Assembly (NCBI RefSeq): GCF_000172155.1
Contig: NZ_ABIZ01000001.1
Span: 7,287,105-7,351,104, forward strand
Source: Verrucomicrobium spinosum DSM 4136 = JCM 18804
GTDB lineage: Bacteria; Verrucomicrobiota; Verrucomicrobiia; Verrucomicrobiales; Verrucomicrobiaceae
Reading direction: 5' to 3'
DNA length: 64,000 nucleotides
The notes below the pieces were generated by a model that made no database searches, was not told the origin of the DNA, and worked only from the letters and a program-made list of their open reading frames with translations. Every line of letters starts with the position of its first letter. Positions within the stretch are counted from its first letter, which is position 1. Shown here piece by piece: positions 9,409 to 16,909 of the stretch. Both the position numbers and the translations under genes were made by a program.

Positions 9409-10570
9409 GGATCATCACCTCCTGAAGAGACTGCAAGGTGGCTTGCCTGCTGCCACGGTGCGGTGTGGCACTCCCCACCCGTTGCAACAGGGCCGACTCC
9501 ACCGTCAGGCCCGGACCGAACGCCATGGCGATCGTGGAGGCCTGCCGCGTTCGCGCGGACTGCAGCAGATCCTTCAGCACAAACAGGATCGTGGCGCTGC
9601 TCATGTTCCCATAGTCATGCAGAATGCGCCGTGAACTCAGCAACGATTCATTGGAAAGGCCGAGCCCAAGCTCCACCTTGTCCAGAATGCCCCTTCCCCC
9701 CGGATGCACGGCCCACTCCTCGATCTCCTGACAGGATTTCTTCCACGGCAGCAGCAGACGTTGCATCAGTGGCTGTAGTTCGGCCCCGAGAATCTCCGGC
9801 ACATAGCTGGTGAGTTTGATGTCGAACCCATGGTCGCCCACATCCCAAGCCATCTCTGCCTCCCCCTTAGGGACCAGCGCCGAGGCGAACCCCTCGACCC
9901 GGTACGCAGGCCGGTCCCGAGAGGGTTCCCGGGCACTTACAATGGCCGCTGCGGCCCCATCGGCGAAGAGTGAGTTTGCCAGCATCGCGTCCGGTCGGTC
10001 GTCCAGCTGCATGTGCAGGGTGCATAGCTCCAAACAGACTACCAGCACCACCGCTTCCTTGCGCGCTTCGCAGAACTGGGCGGCCATGCGCAGCGCTGGA
10101 AACGCAGCATAACACCCCATGAAGCCGATGGTGTATCTCTCGACGCTGGACTTCAGGTTCAAATCCCGCACCAGATAAAAATCCGGGCCCGGGTTCACGA
10201 AGCCGGTGCATGATGCATAGACCACATGAGTAATGTCCTCCCTGGCGAAGCCGCTGGCTGCCAGTGCGCGGCGCGCCACTGATACGGACAATTCTCTTGA
10301 AGCCCTGGAGAAGACCGCATTCCGCTCCGCCGTGGTGGGATTGGAGGGGGTGCCTTGTTCGTCGATCTTGAAAAGACTGCCCCCTCGGGGATGGTTGAAG
10401 TCATCAACCACGCTGTGCCGAGTCTTGATTCCCGAGCGCTGGTACAAGGCATGCAGCAGTCGAATGGACTTCGGGTTTTGGGTCCATGACTTCATCTTGT
10501 CGCGAATGAACTCCTGCTGGTAGGGATGTTCCGCCGCCTGGGTTTCGATGTGGTGAATATAAGTGGGCAT
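9401..10570 (-). CDS. type III polyketide synthase (alkylresorcinol/alkylpyrone synthase-like)
   Basis: About 389 residues from the ATG at 10570; an in-frame ATG at 10606 adds 12 but overlaps the upstream gene by 29 nt. It is a chalcone/stilbene synthase-fold enzyme that extends a fatty-acyl starter with malonyl-CoA. The catalytic triad is visible: Cys in YASCTGFVNPG (about residue 121 of the short form), His in WAVHPGGRGILD, and Asn in YGNMSSATILF. Neighbouring tailoring enzymes point to a long-chain resorcinol or pyrone product rather than a plant-type chalcone. It is the second gene of a three-gene operon. Confidence 0.92.
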   Translation of the reverse strand: MPTYIHHIETQAAEHPYQQEFIRDKMKSWTQNPKSIRLLHALYQRSGIKTRHSVVDDFNHPRGGSLFKIDEQGTPSNPTTAERNAVFSRASRELSVSVARRALAASGFAREDITHVVYASCTGFVNPGPDFYLVRDLNLKSSVERYTIGFMGCYAAFPALRMAAQFCEARKEAVVLVVCLELCTLHMQLDDRPDAMLANSLFADGAAAAIVSAREPSRDRPAYRVEGFASALVPKGEAEMAWDVGDHGFDIKLTSYVPEILGAELQPLMQRLLLPWKKSCQEIEEWAVHPGGRGILDKVELGLGLSNESLLSSRRILHDYGNMSSATILFVLKDLLQSARTRQASTIAMAFGPGLTVESALLQRVGSATPHRGSRQATLQSLQEVMIHV

Positions 10571-10577
10571 CTCGATC

Positions 10578-11234
10578 TCAGGCTTGGGTTCGGGCAAGGG
10601 TGACATTCACATGGACATTTACCGTGTCTCCGACCCGGATCACGAACATCACCGACGGCACCTGAATCCCGCAGGCTTTCAGGGAAAGAGGGAAATCGAT
10701 CTCAAAGGAGGCCTTGCCATCCTTCTGCGTCCAGTTGCTGACCTTGGCCTCCACAGCCTGTTGTTTCCCAAGGATCGAGAGCTGGAATGGCAGCTTCTCA
10801 GGCACCTTGCCGCCCTCCGGGAGCAGTGATGCGAAAGCGCAGTCAAAATCACCCTTTATCAGGGGAAAATCCACCACCCGCATTGCCTTGCGCATGTTCT
10901 CGTCGCGCTTCGCCTCTTTGGTATCCATGTTTGAAGCCTTCACCTCCACATGGGCCTTGAGCGCAGTGGGTTGATTCGATTCATTCATGGCCACCGTCGT
11001 GAGAAAGGGCTGCGCATTCACGGTGCCGGACCAGTCGTGCAGGGTGGAGGTGCCGTTGAATTGGATTGCGGCAGTTCCTTTCCAGAGGGTGGGAGTGTCA
11101 GCAAAGCAGGGCTGCAATAGAGTCAGAAGGGCGCTCGCAGTGGCAAGCAGAGCAGGATGAAGTTTCACAGTTGTGTGCAATAAAGTTTTTGAGAATGGAA
11201 GAATCACGGCGTGTTGTGTGCGCCGCGCACGCAT
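10578..11234 (-). CDS. YceI family periplasmic lipid-binding protein
   Basis: 218 residues from the ATG at 11234, with a hydrophobic signal segment ending near CFADTP; a GTG at 11168 would give a more ordinary signal peptide, so the start is uncertain. The mature part has the YceI lipocalin-like pattern: FNGTSTLHDWSGTV, KASNMDTKEAKRDENMRKAM and a terminal beta-rich region. YceI proteins bind polyisoprenoids or other amphipathic lipids in the periplasm. First in an operon with the polyketide synthase, it could carry the phenolic lipid or quinone made by the downstream enzymes. That role is inference. Confidence 0.85.
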   Translation of the reverse strand: MRARRTQHAVILPFSKTLLHTTVKLHPALLATASALLTLLQPCFADTPTLWKGTAAIQFNGTSTLHDWSGTVNAQPFLTTVAMNESNQPTALKAHVEVKASNMDTKEAKRDENMRKAMRVVDFPLIKGDFDCAFASLLPEGGKVPEKLPFQLSILGKQQAVEAKVSNWTQKDGKASFEIDFPLSLKACGIQVPSVMFVIRVGDTVNVHVNVTLARTQA

Positions 11235-11333
11235 GGCCCCGTATTGAGTGACCAGGGGCTCCCGCGTGACGCCCGGATCGGAGTGATCACCGGGCGTGTT
11301 GGAGTGGGCATGTAGCAGGCACCTGCTCGCACC

Positions 11334-11765
11334 TCAAAGCAGATGCACGCAGCGCGCGATCCTCATATCCTCTGAAGAGGGGAGCCCATTGCCTAAAATT
11401 CTGCCCCATGAAGCATGCCCGCTGATCCGTGCCAGACGGAGTCTTCTGCGATCTTCATTGTTCCGGGTGTCCCATGGTGATGCACATTCACCTGGCGTCA
11501 GGCTCCGGACGCTGCCGATGGATTCGTCTGTGGTCCGGTCAGGCCGTTCATCACAGTGGCAAGGGAGGGAGGCATCCCCTCCGCGGCGCGGCAGCAGAAA
11601 CAGCCCACCAGCCTCCGCCCCTGCCAGATGGAGAGAAGCTGCCCCACGATAATGGTGGTGATCCGGCACCTCTATCCCCAACGGCTCCAGCAACTGACAC
11701 AGGCAACCTGGCAGCACCAGCTGCAGGCAAGACCAGACAATGAAGATGGACTTTAAAAGAATCAA
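11334..11765 (-). CDS. small exported protein of unknown function
   Basis: 143 residues. The N-terminus looks like a secretion signal (hydrophobic residues 2-18, then PGCLCQLLEP with a possible lipobox-like Cys). The rest is polar with a CHCDE motif near residue 90 and several Arg/His-rich stretches. The pattern recalls short verrucomicrobial secreted proteins with Cys-His motifs, but no family is recognised. It stands alone, without overlapping neighbours, between the YceI and ArsR genes. It may be a chance frame, so confidence is limited. Confidence 0.4.
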   Translation of the reverse strand: MILLKSIFIVWSCLQLVLPGCLCQLLEPLGIEVPDHHHYRGAASLHLAGAEAGGLFLLPRRGGDASLPCHCDERPDRTTDESIGSVRSLTPGECASPWDTRNNEDRRRLRLARISGHASWGRILGNGLPSSEDMRIARCVHLL

Positions 11766-11885
11766 AACGTGACGGTCATCCGAAGATGCGGGGGTGTGAC
11801 CGCATCTCTCGTGCGATGTTGAATATTTTCATGTGATGCTAAAGGGTCTCAATTGCTGTGATCACTGCCAGCCCGCCTTTTACAG

Positions 11886-12260
11886 TTAGATGAAATAGTC
11901 TTCCGTGATGGCGGACTGGGCGTTGTCGTTGAGCCGCCGGCAGGCGAACTTGCACACTTCAAACACGGACTCCTCCGCCACCTTGTAGAAGACCTGAAGG
12001 CCCTCGCGCTCCCTCTTCAGCAGTCCGGCCTGGTGCAGCAGTTTCAGGTGCTTGGACACATTCGCCTGCGAGGTCCCCAGGCAGGCCACCAGCTCCCCCA
12101 CACTCTGCCGCCCGTGGCGCAACTCCTGTAGGATGGCCAGCCGTGTGGCGTCCGCAAACGCGGAGAAGATCTCTGCCACCTTCTCCAGGGAGGCGCGGGG
12201 CATCTTCGGGCGGTCTGGTGCCAGACCGGGATCAGGGGACATTTTCTTAGTTGACTTCAT
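11886..12260 (-). CDS. ArsR family winged-helix repressor (BigR/SqrR-like context)
   Basis: 124 residues starting at the ATG at 12260 (MKSTKK); a longer frame to 12299 would run into the divergent gene. The core is an ArsR winged helix: FSAFADATRLAILQEL, then the recognition region SQANVSKHLKLLHQAGLLKRER, then FYKVAEESVFEVC. Two Cys (VCKFAC) near residue 110 and one at VACLG are candidates for a thiol/persulfide switch like that of BigR, SqrR or YgaV. It is transcribed divergently from a rhodanese/persulfide dioxygenase/TauE operon, the classic target of these sensors, so it most likely represses that operon and itself. Confidence 0.88.
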   Translation of the reverse strand: MKSTKKMSPDPGLAPDRPKMPRASLEKVAEIFSAFADATRLAILQELRHGRQSVGELVACLGTSQANVSKHLKLLHQAGLLKREREGLQVFYKVAEESVFEVCKFACRRLNDNAQSAITEDYFI

Positions 12261-12293
12261 AACCACATTAGAATATAGGAATATAACTGAACA
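12261..12293. promoter_or_regulatory. shared promoter/operator between ArsR gene and persulfide operon
   Basis: This 33-nt gap between divergent starts is AT-rich in a GC-rich region. It contains a direct repeat of GAATATA at 12271-12277 and 12279-12285. AT-rich sequence of this kind is the typical binding site of BigR-type ArsR repressors. Both promoters must lie in or next to the gap, so one bound repressor could shut both genes. Confidence 0.5.
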
Positions 12294-12872
12294 ATGCAAC
12301 TGAATACCATGGCCGCTCCCATCTCACAATTGTCTCCTCACGATCTCGCGACCCGCCTTAAGAACTCCGCTGGCCCGGCACCTTTGCTTCTAGACGTGCG
12401 AACCCCGCTTGAGCACCAGGAGGTCCACCTGCCCGGCACCCGCCTGATCCCTCTGGATCAGCTGGATCCCGCCGCCGTGTGCACCGCCTTTGGCCAGGAC
12501 CAGGAGGTCGTCGTCATCTGCCGAAGCGGTGCCCGCGCAGCAAAGGCCGCCCAAAAGCTCGCCGAGGGCGGAATGAAAAAGATCGCCGTTCTGGAGGGCG
12601 GCACCCTCGCGTGGACCGCCGCCGGCCTCCCGGTCAACCGCGGGCGTAAAGGGGTGTCACTGGAGCGGCAGGTCCGCATTTCTGCGGGCACGCTCGTCCT
12701 GCTGGGCACCGTGCTCGGCACCTGGGTCCACCCAGGTTTCTACGGCCTGAGCGCCTTCGTCGGCGCGGGTCTCGTCTTCGCTGGCATCACCGACTGGTGC
12801 GGCATGGGCCTCCTCCTGGCCCGGGCCCCTTGGAATCAGGTGCCCAGCGAACCCGCCGTCTGCTCCCGTTAA
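12294..12872 (+). CDS. rhodanese domain-membrane protein (YgaP-like)
   Basis: 192 residues from the ATG at 12294; a second ATG at 12309 is equally possible. Residues about 10-110 form a rhodanese (sulfurtransferase) domain: LLDVRTPLEHQEVHLPGT and the active-site loop VVICRSGARAAKAA with catalytic Cys. Residues about 125-180 hold two membrane segments of the DUF2892 type found in YgaP, which anchors the rhodanese at the inner membrane. The reaction is transfer of sulfane sulfur to thiol acceptors. It is first in an operon with a persulfide dioxygenase and a TauE exporter. Confidence 0.9.
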   Translation: MQLNTMAAPISQLSPHDLATRLKNSAGPAPLLLDVRTPLEHQEVHLPGTRLIPLDQLDPAAVCTAFGQDQEVVVICRSGARAAKAAQKLAEGGMKKIAVLEGGTLAWTAAGLPVNRGRKGVSLERQVRISAGTLVLLGTVLGTWVHPGFYGLSAFVGAGLVFAGITDWCGMGLLLARAPWNQVPSEPAVCSR

Positions 12873-12931
12873 CCCCTTCAGCGAGCCATCCGCCCGTTTG
12901 ATTCGTCAATGCATCCTTAGCCCCTACCGCC

Positions 12932-14356
12932 ATGTTCCTGCGCCAAGTCTTCGATTCCCATCTCGCCCAATACGCCTATGTCATCGGCTGTCAGAAGTCC
13001 GGCGAAGCCATCGTCATCGACCCTCTGCGCGATGTTTCCCAGTACCAGGAGATCGCCGCTGCCGCGGGCCTGAAGATCACCGCCGTTGCCGAGACGCACA
13101 TCCACGCGGACTTCGTCAGCGGTGCGCGTGAGCTCAGTGCAGATGGGAAAACCAGCGTGTACGTGTCCGCAGAGGGTGGCCCCGACTGGCAGTCTGAGTG
13201 GGCCCGGGATCTCCCGCAAACCCGGCTCCTGCATGACGGTGACACGTTCCACATCGGCCGCATCCAGCTCCAGGCCTGGCACACTCCTGGGCACACGCCG
13301 GAGCACCTCAGCTACCTCATCACCGACCAGGGCGGCGGGGCGGACGAGCCCCTGGGCATCATCTCCGGAGACTTCCTTTTTGTGGGGGATGTGGGGCGCC
13401 CGGACCTGCTTGAGCAGGCAGCGGGCCAGGCCGGGACCCAAGAGGCCGGCGCACGCCAGCTGTACCACAGCTTGAAGAAGCTCTCCGCCCTGCCAGACCA
13501 CCTCCAGGTGCTGCCCGCCCATGGAGCCGGCAGCGCCTGCGGCAAATCGCTCGGTGCCGTGCCCACCTCCACCCTCGGGTATGAGAAGCGGTTCAACCAT
13601 GCGCTCCGGCTCGCCCTGAATGACGCGGAGCAGGCCTTTGTGGATTTCATTCTGGAAGGCCAGCCCGAGCCGCCGCTCTACTTCGCCAACATGAAAAAGG
13701 TGAACAAGACGGGCCCCGCGATTCTGGGCCCCATTGTCCCCCCGCGCGCCTGGGACCTGGCCGGAGTGGAGCCCCGCCTCAGCTCCCCAGACTTCGTCGT
13801 GGTGGACTCCCGGAATGACCGGCAGGCTTTTGCAGGCAGACATCTGCGCGGCAGCCTCTTCGCCCCCTCGCGCGGAGACTTCTCCGGATTCGCAGGTTCT
13901 TTCCTTGATCCCGCGCAGGAAGTGGTGCTGGTGGTGGAGTCGGCGGACCAGGTGGACGGCCTCGCCCGTCAGTTGCTGCGCATCGGCTTTGACCATGTGG
14001 TGGGCTGGCTTCCCGCCGCCGTGCTGGTGGAGGCACCTGAGGGTATGCTCAGCAGCTTCCCCACCACCACCTTTGCCGGGCTGGCGGCCCTCCTCCAGTC
14101 CACAGCAGGTGCCGTCATTCTCGACGTCCGCCGCTCTACCGAGCACGCTGCGGGGCACGCCCGGGGTGCGCTGAACATAGCCCATACGCGGCTCCGCGCC
14201 CGGGAGGAGGAGCTGCCCACCGGTGTCCCCCTGGTGGTGCACTGCCAGAGCGGCATGCGCGCGGCCACCGCCAGCGCCTGGCTGGCCCGTCGCGGGCGGC
14301 GCGTCATCCATGTGAATGACGCCTTCCCCAACCTGCCCGCTGCCCTGCTCGCCTGA
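12932..14356 (+). CDS. persulfide dioxygenase-rhodanese fusion (metallo-beta-lactamase fold)
   Basis: 474 residues. The N-terminal 240 residues are an ETHE1/Blh-type metallo-beta-lactamase domain: ETHIHADFVSGARELS (the HxHxDH-like iron site), WHTPGHTPEHLSYL and GDFLFVGDVGRPDL. Two rhodanese domains follow. The first (about 285-375) is degenerate, with VVESADQ where the Cys loop should be. The second (about 385-474) is active-looking, with VVHCQSGMRAATA. The enzyme oxidises glutathione persulfide to sulfite; the rhodanese would supply or accept sulfane sulfur. The sulfite produced can be exported by the TauE protein encoded next. Confidence 0.92.
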   Translation: MFLRQVFDSHLAQYAYVIGCQKSGEAIVIDPLRDVSQYQEIAAAAGLKITAVAETHIHADFVSGARELSADGKTSVYVSAEGGPDWQSEWARDLPQTRLLHDGDTFHIGRIQLQAWHTPGHTPEHLSYLITDQGGGADEPLGIISGDFLFVGDVGRPDLLEQAAGQAGTQEAGARQLYHSLKKLSALPDHLQVLPAHGAGSACGKSLGAVPTSTLGYEKRFNHALRLALNDAEQAFVDFILEGQPEPPLYFANMKKVNKTGPAILGPIVPPRAWDLAGVEPRLSSPDFVVVDSRNDRQAFAGRHLRGSLFAPSRGDFSGFAGSFLDPAQEVVLVVESADQVDGLARQLLRIGFDHVVGWLPAAVLVEAPEGMLSSFPTTTFAGLAALLQSTAGAVILDVRRSTEHAAGHARGALNIAHTRLRAREEELPTGVPLVVHCQSGMRAATASAWLARRGRRVIHVNDAFPNLPAALLA

Positions 14357-14408
14357 GCCTCGCTGTTTCCACGAACCCCAACGCCCCCTGGCAGACAGGG
14401 AACCATCC

Positions 14409-15203
14409 ATGGACACCGCCACCCTCCTCATTGTCGCCTGCGGGCTCCTCGTAGGAGCCTCACTCGGGCTCACCGGCGGGGGCGGCTCCATTTTCGCGGT
14501 GCCGCTGCTGCTCTACGGCCTCTCCGTACCAGTGGGCACCGCCATGGGCCTCAGCCTGGCCACAGTGGGACTCACCGCAGGATTTGGGGCCCTGCTACGT
14601 CTGCGCCATGGCGAGGTGGAATGGCCCGCTGGTCTGATCTTTGCCGTGGCGGGCATGCTCACCGCCCCTCTCGGCACCACCCTTGGGCGTCACCTCCCCG
14701 CCGCTCTCCTGCTCAGCACCTTCGCCCTCCTCATGGCCTACATCGGTGCCCGCATGTGGCGTGGGCGCGGAGCGGAGGATGACGCCCCGCCCAGCCGCTG
14801 TGTCGCACGCGGTCCCGGAGCCTTCGGCCCGGAGTGTTATCTCCGCCTGGGCTCCGGCGGCGCGGCCGCTGGTCTGCTCTCCGGTCTCTTCGGCGTGGGC
14901 GGCGGCTTCATCATCGTCCCCGTGCTCCTCTTCGTCACCGGCATGAGCATCCACCGCGCCGTGGCCACCTCCCTGCTCGTCATCTTCCTCATCTCCGTCT
15001 CAGGCGTCATCGCCCACATGCTCCACGGCCAGCTCTTCCCCATGCCGCTGAGCCTCCTCTTCATCGGCGGCGGGTTCGCCGGCATGCTTCTGGGCAGCAC
15101 CCTGCGCTCCCGGGTTCATGGAAACACCCTCCAGCGGCTTTTCGCCGCCGCCATGTGGCTCGTCGCCCTCTGGATGCTGGTGCGCAATCTCCTCCTGCCC
15201 TGA
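14409..15203 (+). CDS. TauE/SafE family sulfite exporter
   Basis: 264 residues from the ATG at 14409. The frame is open further upstream to 14316, but that would overlap the dioxygenase gene and add a non-hydrophobic stretch. Eight or so hydrophobic segments carry the two TauE repeats, each with a GLTGGGGSIFAVPLLL- or GLFGVGGGFIIVPVLL-type glycine-rich signature. TauE proteins export sulfite or sulfonates across the inner membrane, removing the product of persulfide oxidation. It is the last gene of the operon. Confidence 0.92.
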   Translation: MDTATLLIVACGLLVGASLGLTGGGGSIFAVPLLLYGLSVPVGTAMGLSLATVGLTAGFGALLRLRHGEVEWPAGLIFAVAGMLTAPLGTTLGRHLPAALLLSTFALLMAYIGARMWRGRGAEDDAPPSRCVARGPGAFGPECYLRLGSGGAAAGLLSGLFGVGGGFIIVPVLLFVTGMSIHRAVATSLLVIFLISVSGVIAHMLHGQLFPMPLSLLFIGGGFAGMLLGSTLRSRVHGNTLQRLFAAAMWLVALWMLVRNLLLP

Positions 15204-15241
15204 CCGGCACATCCTCAGGCCCGCCCGACAGGAAGCCCACA

Positions 15242-15350
15242 TCCCCACAAGACCATCCCCACAAGACAGGCTATTACGAATACTTCCCCACAAGACAGGC
15301 TATTACGAATACTGTAATACTTCCCCACAAGACAGGCTATTACGAATACT
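15242..15350. repeat. three near-adjacent copies of a 29-bp direct repeat plus a partial copy
   Basis: Copies lie at 15256-15284, 15285-15313 and 15322-15350. They begin TCCCCACAAGACAGG and end TATTACGAATACT. The first two abut and the third is separated by 8 nt. A partial copy of the first 12 nt is at 15242-15253. The repeat fills the gap between the convergent TauE and sigma-54 activator genes. Each unit ends with a weak inverted repeat (TATT-ACG-AATA). Spacing is too short for a CRISPR. It is probably an intergenic repeat that expanded by slippage. Confidence 0.85.
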
Positions 15351-15385
15351 GTTGCCAAGACTCGACGCCCACCGAGCTTCAGCGG

Positions 15386-16741
15386 CTACAGGCCGTAGCT
15401 CTTGATCTTGTACTGCAACGCCCTTCGGCTGATCCCCAGAATGCCGGCCGCCGCCTCCCGGTTGGACGTGCACTTCAGCAGCGTCTGCCGGATCAACTCC
15501 GACTCCACCTGGGCGATGCTCATGCCTGGCTGGATCGTGAACCCCATTCGCTTCCGGCCCGGGTTGACCAGATCTTCTGGAATCTGCTCCCGGCCGATCA
15601 CGCCTTGCGAGACCGTCACCGCCAGCCGCTCCACCAGATTGCGCAACTGCCGCACATTCCCGGGCCAGGGCAGCGCCTGAAAAAGGGCCAGCACCTCGGG
15701 GGTGAACCTCTTTGGCCGCCGCTGGTGCTTCGCGCAGAAATGCTGCGCAAAGGACGACACCAAGTCTGGAATGTCCTGCACCCTTTCCCGCAACGGCGGC
15801 GGACAGATGGTGACAATGTTCAGCCGGTAGTAAAGATCATCCCGGAAGCAGCCCTTCTCACACTCCTCCTCCAGGCGTTTGTTCGTGGCCGCCACGATCC
15901 TCACATCGGCCCGCTCCAGCTTCGTACTCCCGATCGGGCGGTACATACCATCCTCCAGCACCCGGAGCAGGTCGCCCTGCCCCTTGGGGGAAAGATCGCC
16001 GATCTCGTCCAGAAACAACGTGCCGCCATGCGCCTGCCTAAACCGCCCCTGACGGTCGCCCACCGCCCCAGTGAAGGCCCCTCGCACGTGACCAAAGAGC
16101 TCCGCCTCAATCAGGCTGTCAGGCAGCGCCGCACAGTTGACGGCTATGAACGGGCGCGCGCGGCGGCGGCTCTTCTCGTGAATGGCCCGGGCGATGATCT
16201 CCTTTCCCGTGCCGCTCTCCCCTTCGATCAACACCGTCACGTCCGTCGATGACACTTTCGCAATCAGCCGGCTCACCGCCTGCATCACCTCACTGCCACC
16301 GGCGAAGATGTCGGGATCTGAGCGGCGACGCAGCCGGATTTTGAGCTGCTGGTCCTCCGCCGTAAGGGACTGGTGCTCCAGCGCCTTCGCGATCGACGCC
16401 AGCAGCCTGCCCTCCTCCAGCGGTGTGGTGAGATAGTCGAAGGCCCCGCACTTGATCGCGCTCACTGCTGCCTCCACCGTGCTGCCCTCGGCCACCAGGA
16501 TGAACTGCGTGTCCGGTGCCTGGCTCCTCAGCTTCTGCATCAATGACTCCGGCGCAACTTGTCGCGCATCGAACGACTTGACCACGACATTGAAGAGTTC
16601 CCCCGAGGCGAGGTGCAGCGCCGCCACCTCATCCGTGGCGACCGCCACGCGGTAGCCGGCCTCCGTCAACATGTGATGGATGGCCCTGGCGGCGCCAAGC
16701 TTCCGATCAAGCAACAGAATGTGGATCTGCGAGGGGTCCAT
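15386..16741 (-). CDS. sigma-54-dependent regulator of NtrC type with degenerate receiver
   Basis: 451 residues from the ATG at 16741. The N-terminal receiver-like domain (about 1-115) lacks phosphorylation residues: the Asp position reads VVVKSFD instead of a LxD motif, and the conserved Lys is Thr (DYLTTP). The AAA+ domain (about 135-370) is intact: GESGTGKE Walker A, GAFTGA sigma-54 contact loop, LFLDEIGDL Walker B. A Fis-type helix-turn-helix closes the protein (NREAAAGILGISRRALQYKI). It activates sigma-54 RNA polymerase, probably in response to something other than Asp phosphorylation. It is divergent from a methyltransferase gene with a good -24/-12 promoter. Confidence 0.9.
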   Translation of the reverse strand: MDPSQIHILLLDRKLGAARAIHHMLTEAGYRVAVATDEVAALHLASGELFNVVVKSFDARQVAPESLMQKLRSQAPDTQFILVAEGSTVEAAVSAIKCGAFDYLTTPLEEGRLLASIAKALEHQSLTAEDQQLKIRLRRRSDPDIFAGGSEVMQAVSRLIAKVSSTDVTVLIEGESGTGKEIIARAIHEKSRRRARPFIAVNCAALPDSLIEAELFGHVRGAFTGAVGDRQGRFRQAHGGTLFLDEIGDLSPKGQGDLLRVLEDGMYRPIGSTKLERADVRIVAATNKRLEEECEKGCFRDDLYYRLNIVTICPPPLRERVQDIPDLVSSFAQHFCAKHQRRPKRFTPEVLALFQALPWPGNVRQLRNLVERLAVTVSQGVIGREQIPEDLVNPGRKRMGFTIQPGMSIAQVESELIRQTLLKCTSNREAAAGILGISRRALQYKIKSYGL

Positions 16742-16756
16742 AAAGGCGCAGCTACC

Positions 16757-16793
16757 TTGCACAAGACGTCACGGTCAAGTGCAATATTTGCAC
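16757..16793. promoter_or_regulatory. candidate enhancer (UAS) for the sigma-54 activator
   Basis: It contains the perfect inverted repeat GTGCAA-TAT-TTGCAC at 16779-16793 and a further TTGCAC half-site at 16757-16762. The element lies directly upstream of the activator gene and about 90-120 bp from the -24/-12 element of the divergent gene. That distance is normal for NtrC-type enhancers, and autoregulation would also fit. Confidence 0.55.
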
Positions 16794-16880
16794 ACAACCC
16801 CTTCTTCACCTCGGTTTCCAGAATTTACACCGATTCGTAATCACCTCTTGCTCAACATATTACATCTTTTCACACAGCAT

Positions 16881-16896
16881 TGGCACCCAACCTGCC
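16881..16896 (+). promoter_or_regulatory. sigma-54 (-24/-12) promoter
   Basis: TGGCAC followed by TGCC with exactly the spacing that puts GG at -24 and GC at -12 of the TGGCACG-N4-TTGCW consensus. Expected transcription start is near 16907, only a few nt before the ATG at 16910, so the message would be almost leaderless. The sigma-54 activator encoded just upstream on the other strand is the natural partner. Confidence 0.55.
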
Positions 16897-16909
16897 TCCC
16901 AGCTTCAAC

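Noticed and set aside
12917-14491. 524-residue open frame on - strand
   Set aside because: Antisense to the persulfide dioxygenase-rhodanese gene, whose motifs are unmistakable.
15256-15350. possible CRISPR array
   Set aside because: Units abut or are 8 nt apart with no spacers, only three copies, no cas genes.
14834-16252. 472-residue open frame on + strand across the TauE gene end, repeats and activator gene
   Set aside because: Pro/Arg/His-rich composition typical of a GC-rich shadow frame; it overlaps two clear genes and the repeat array.
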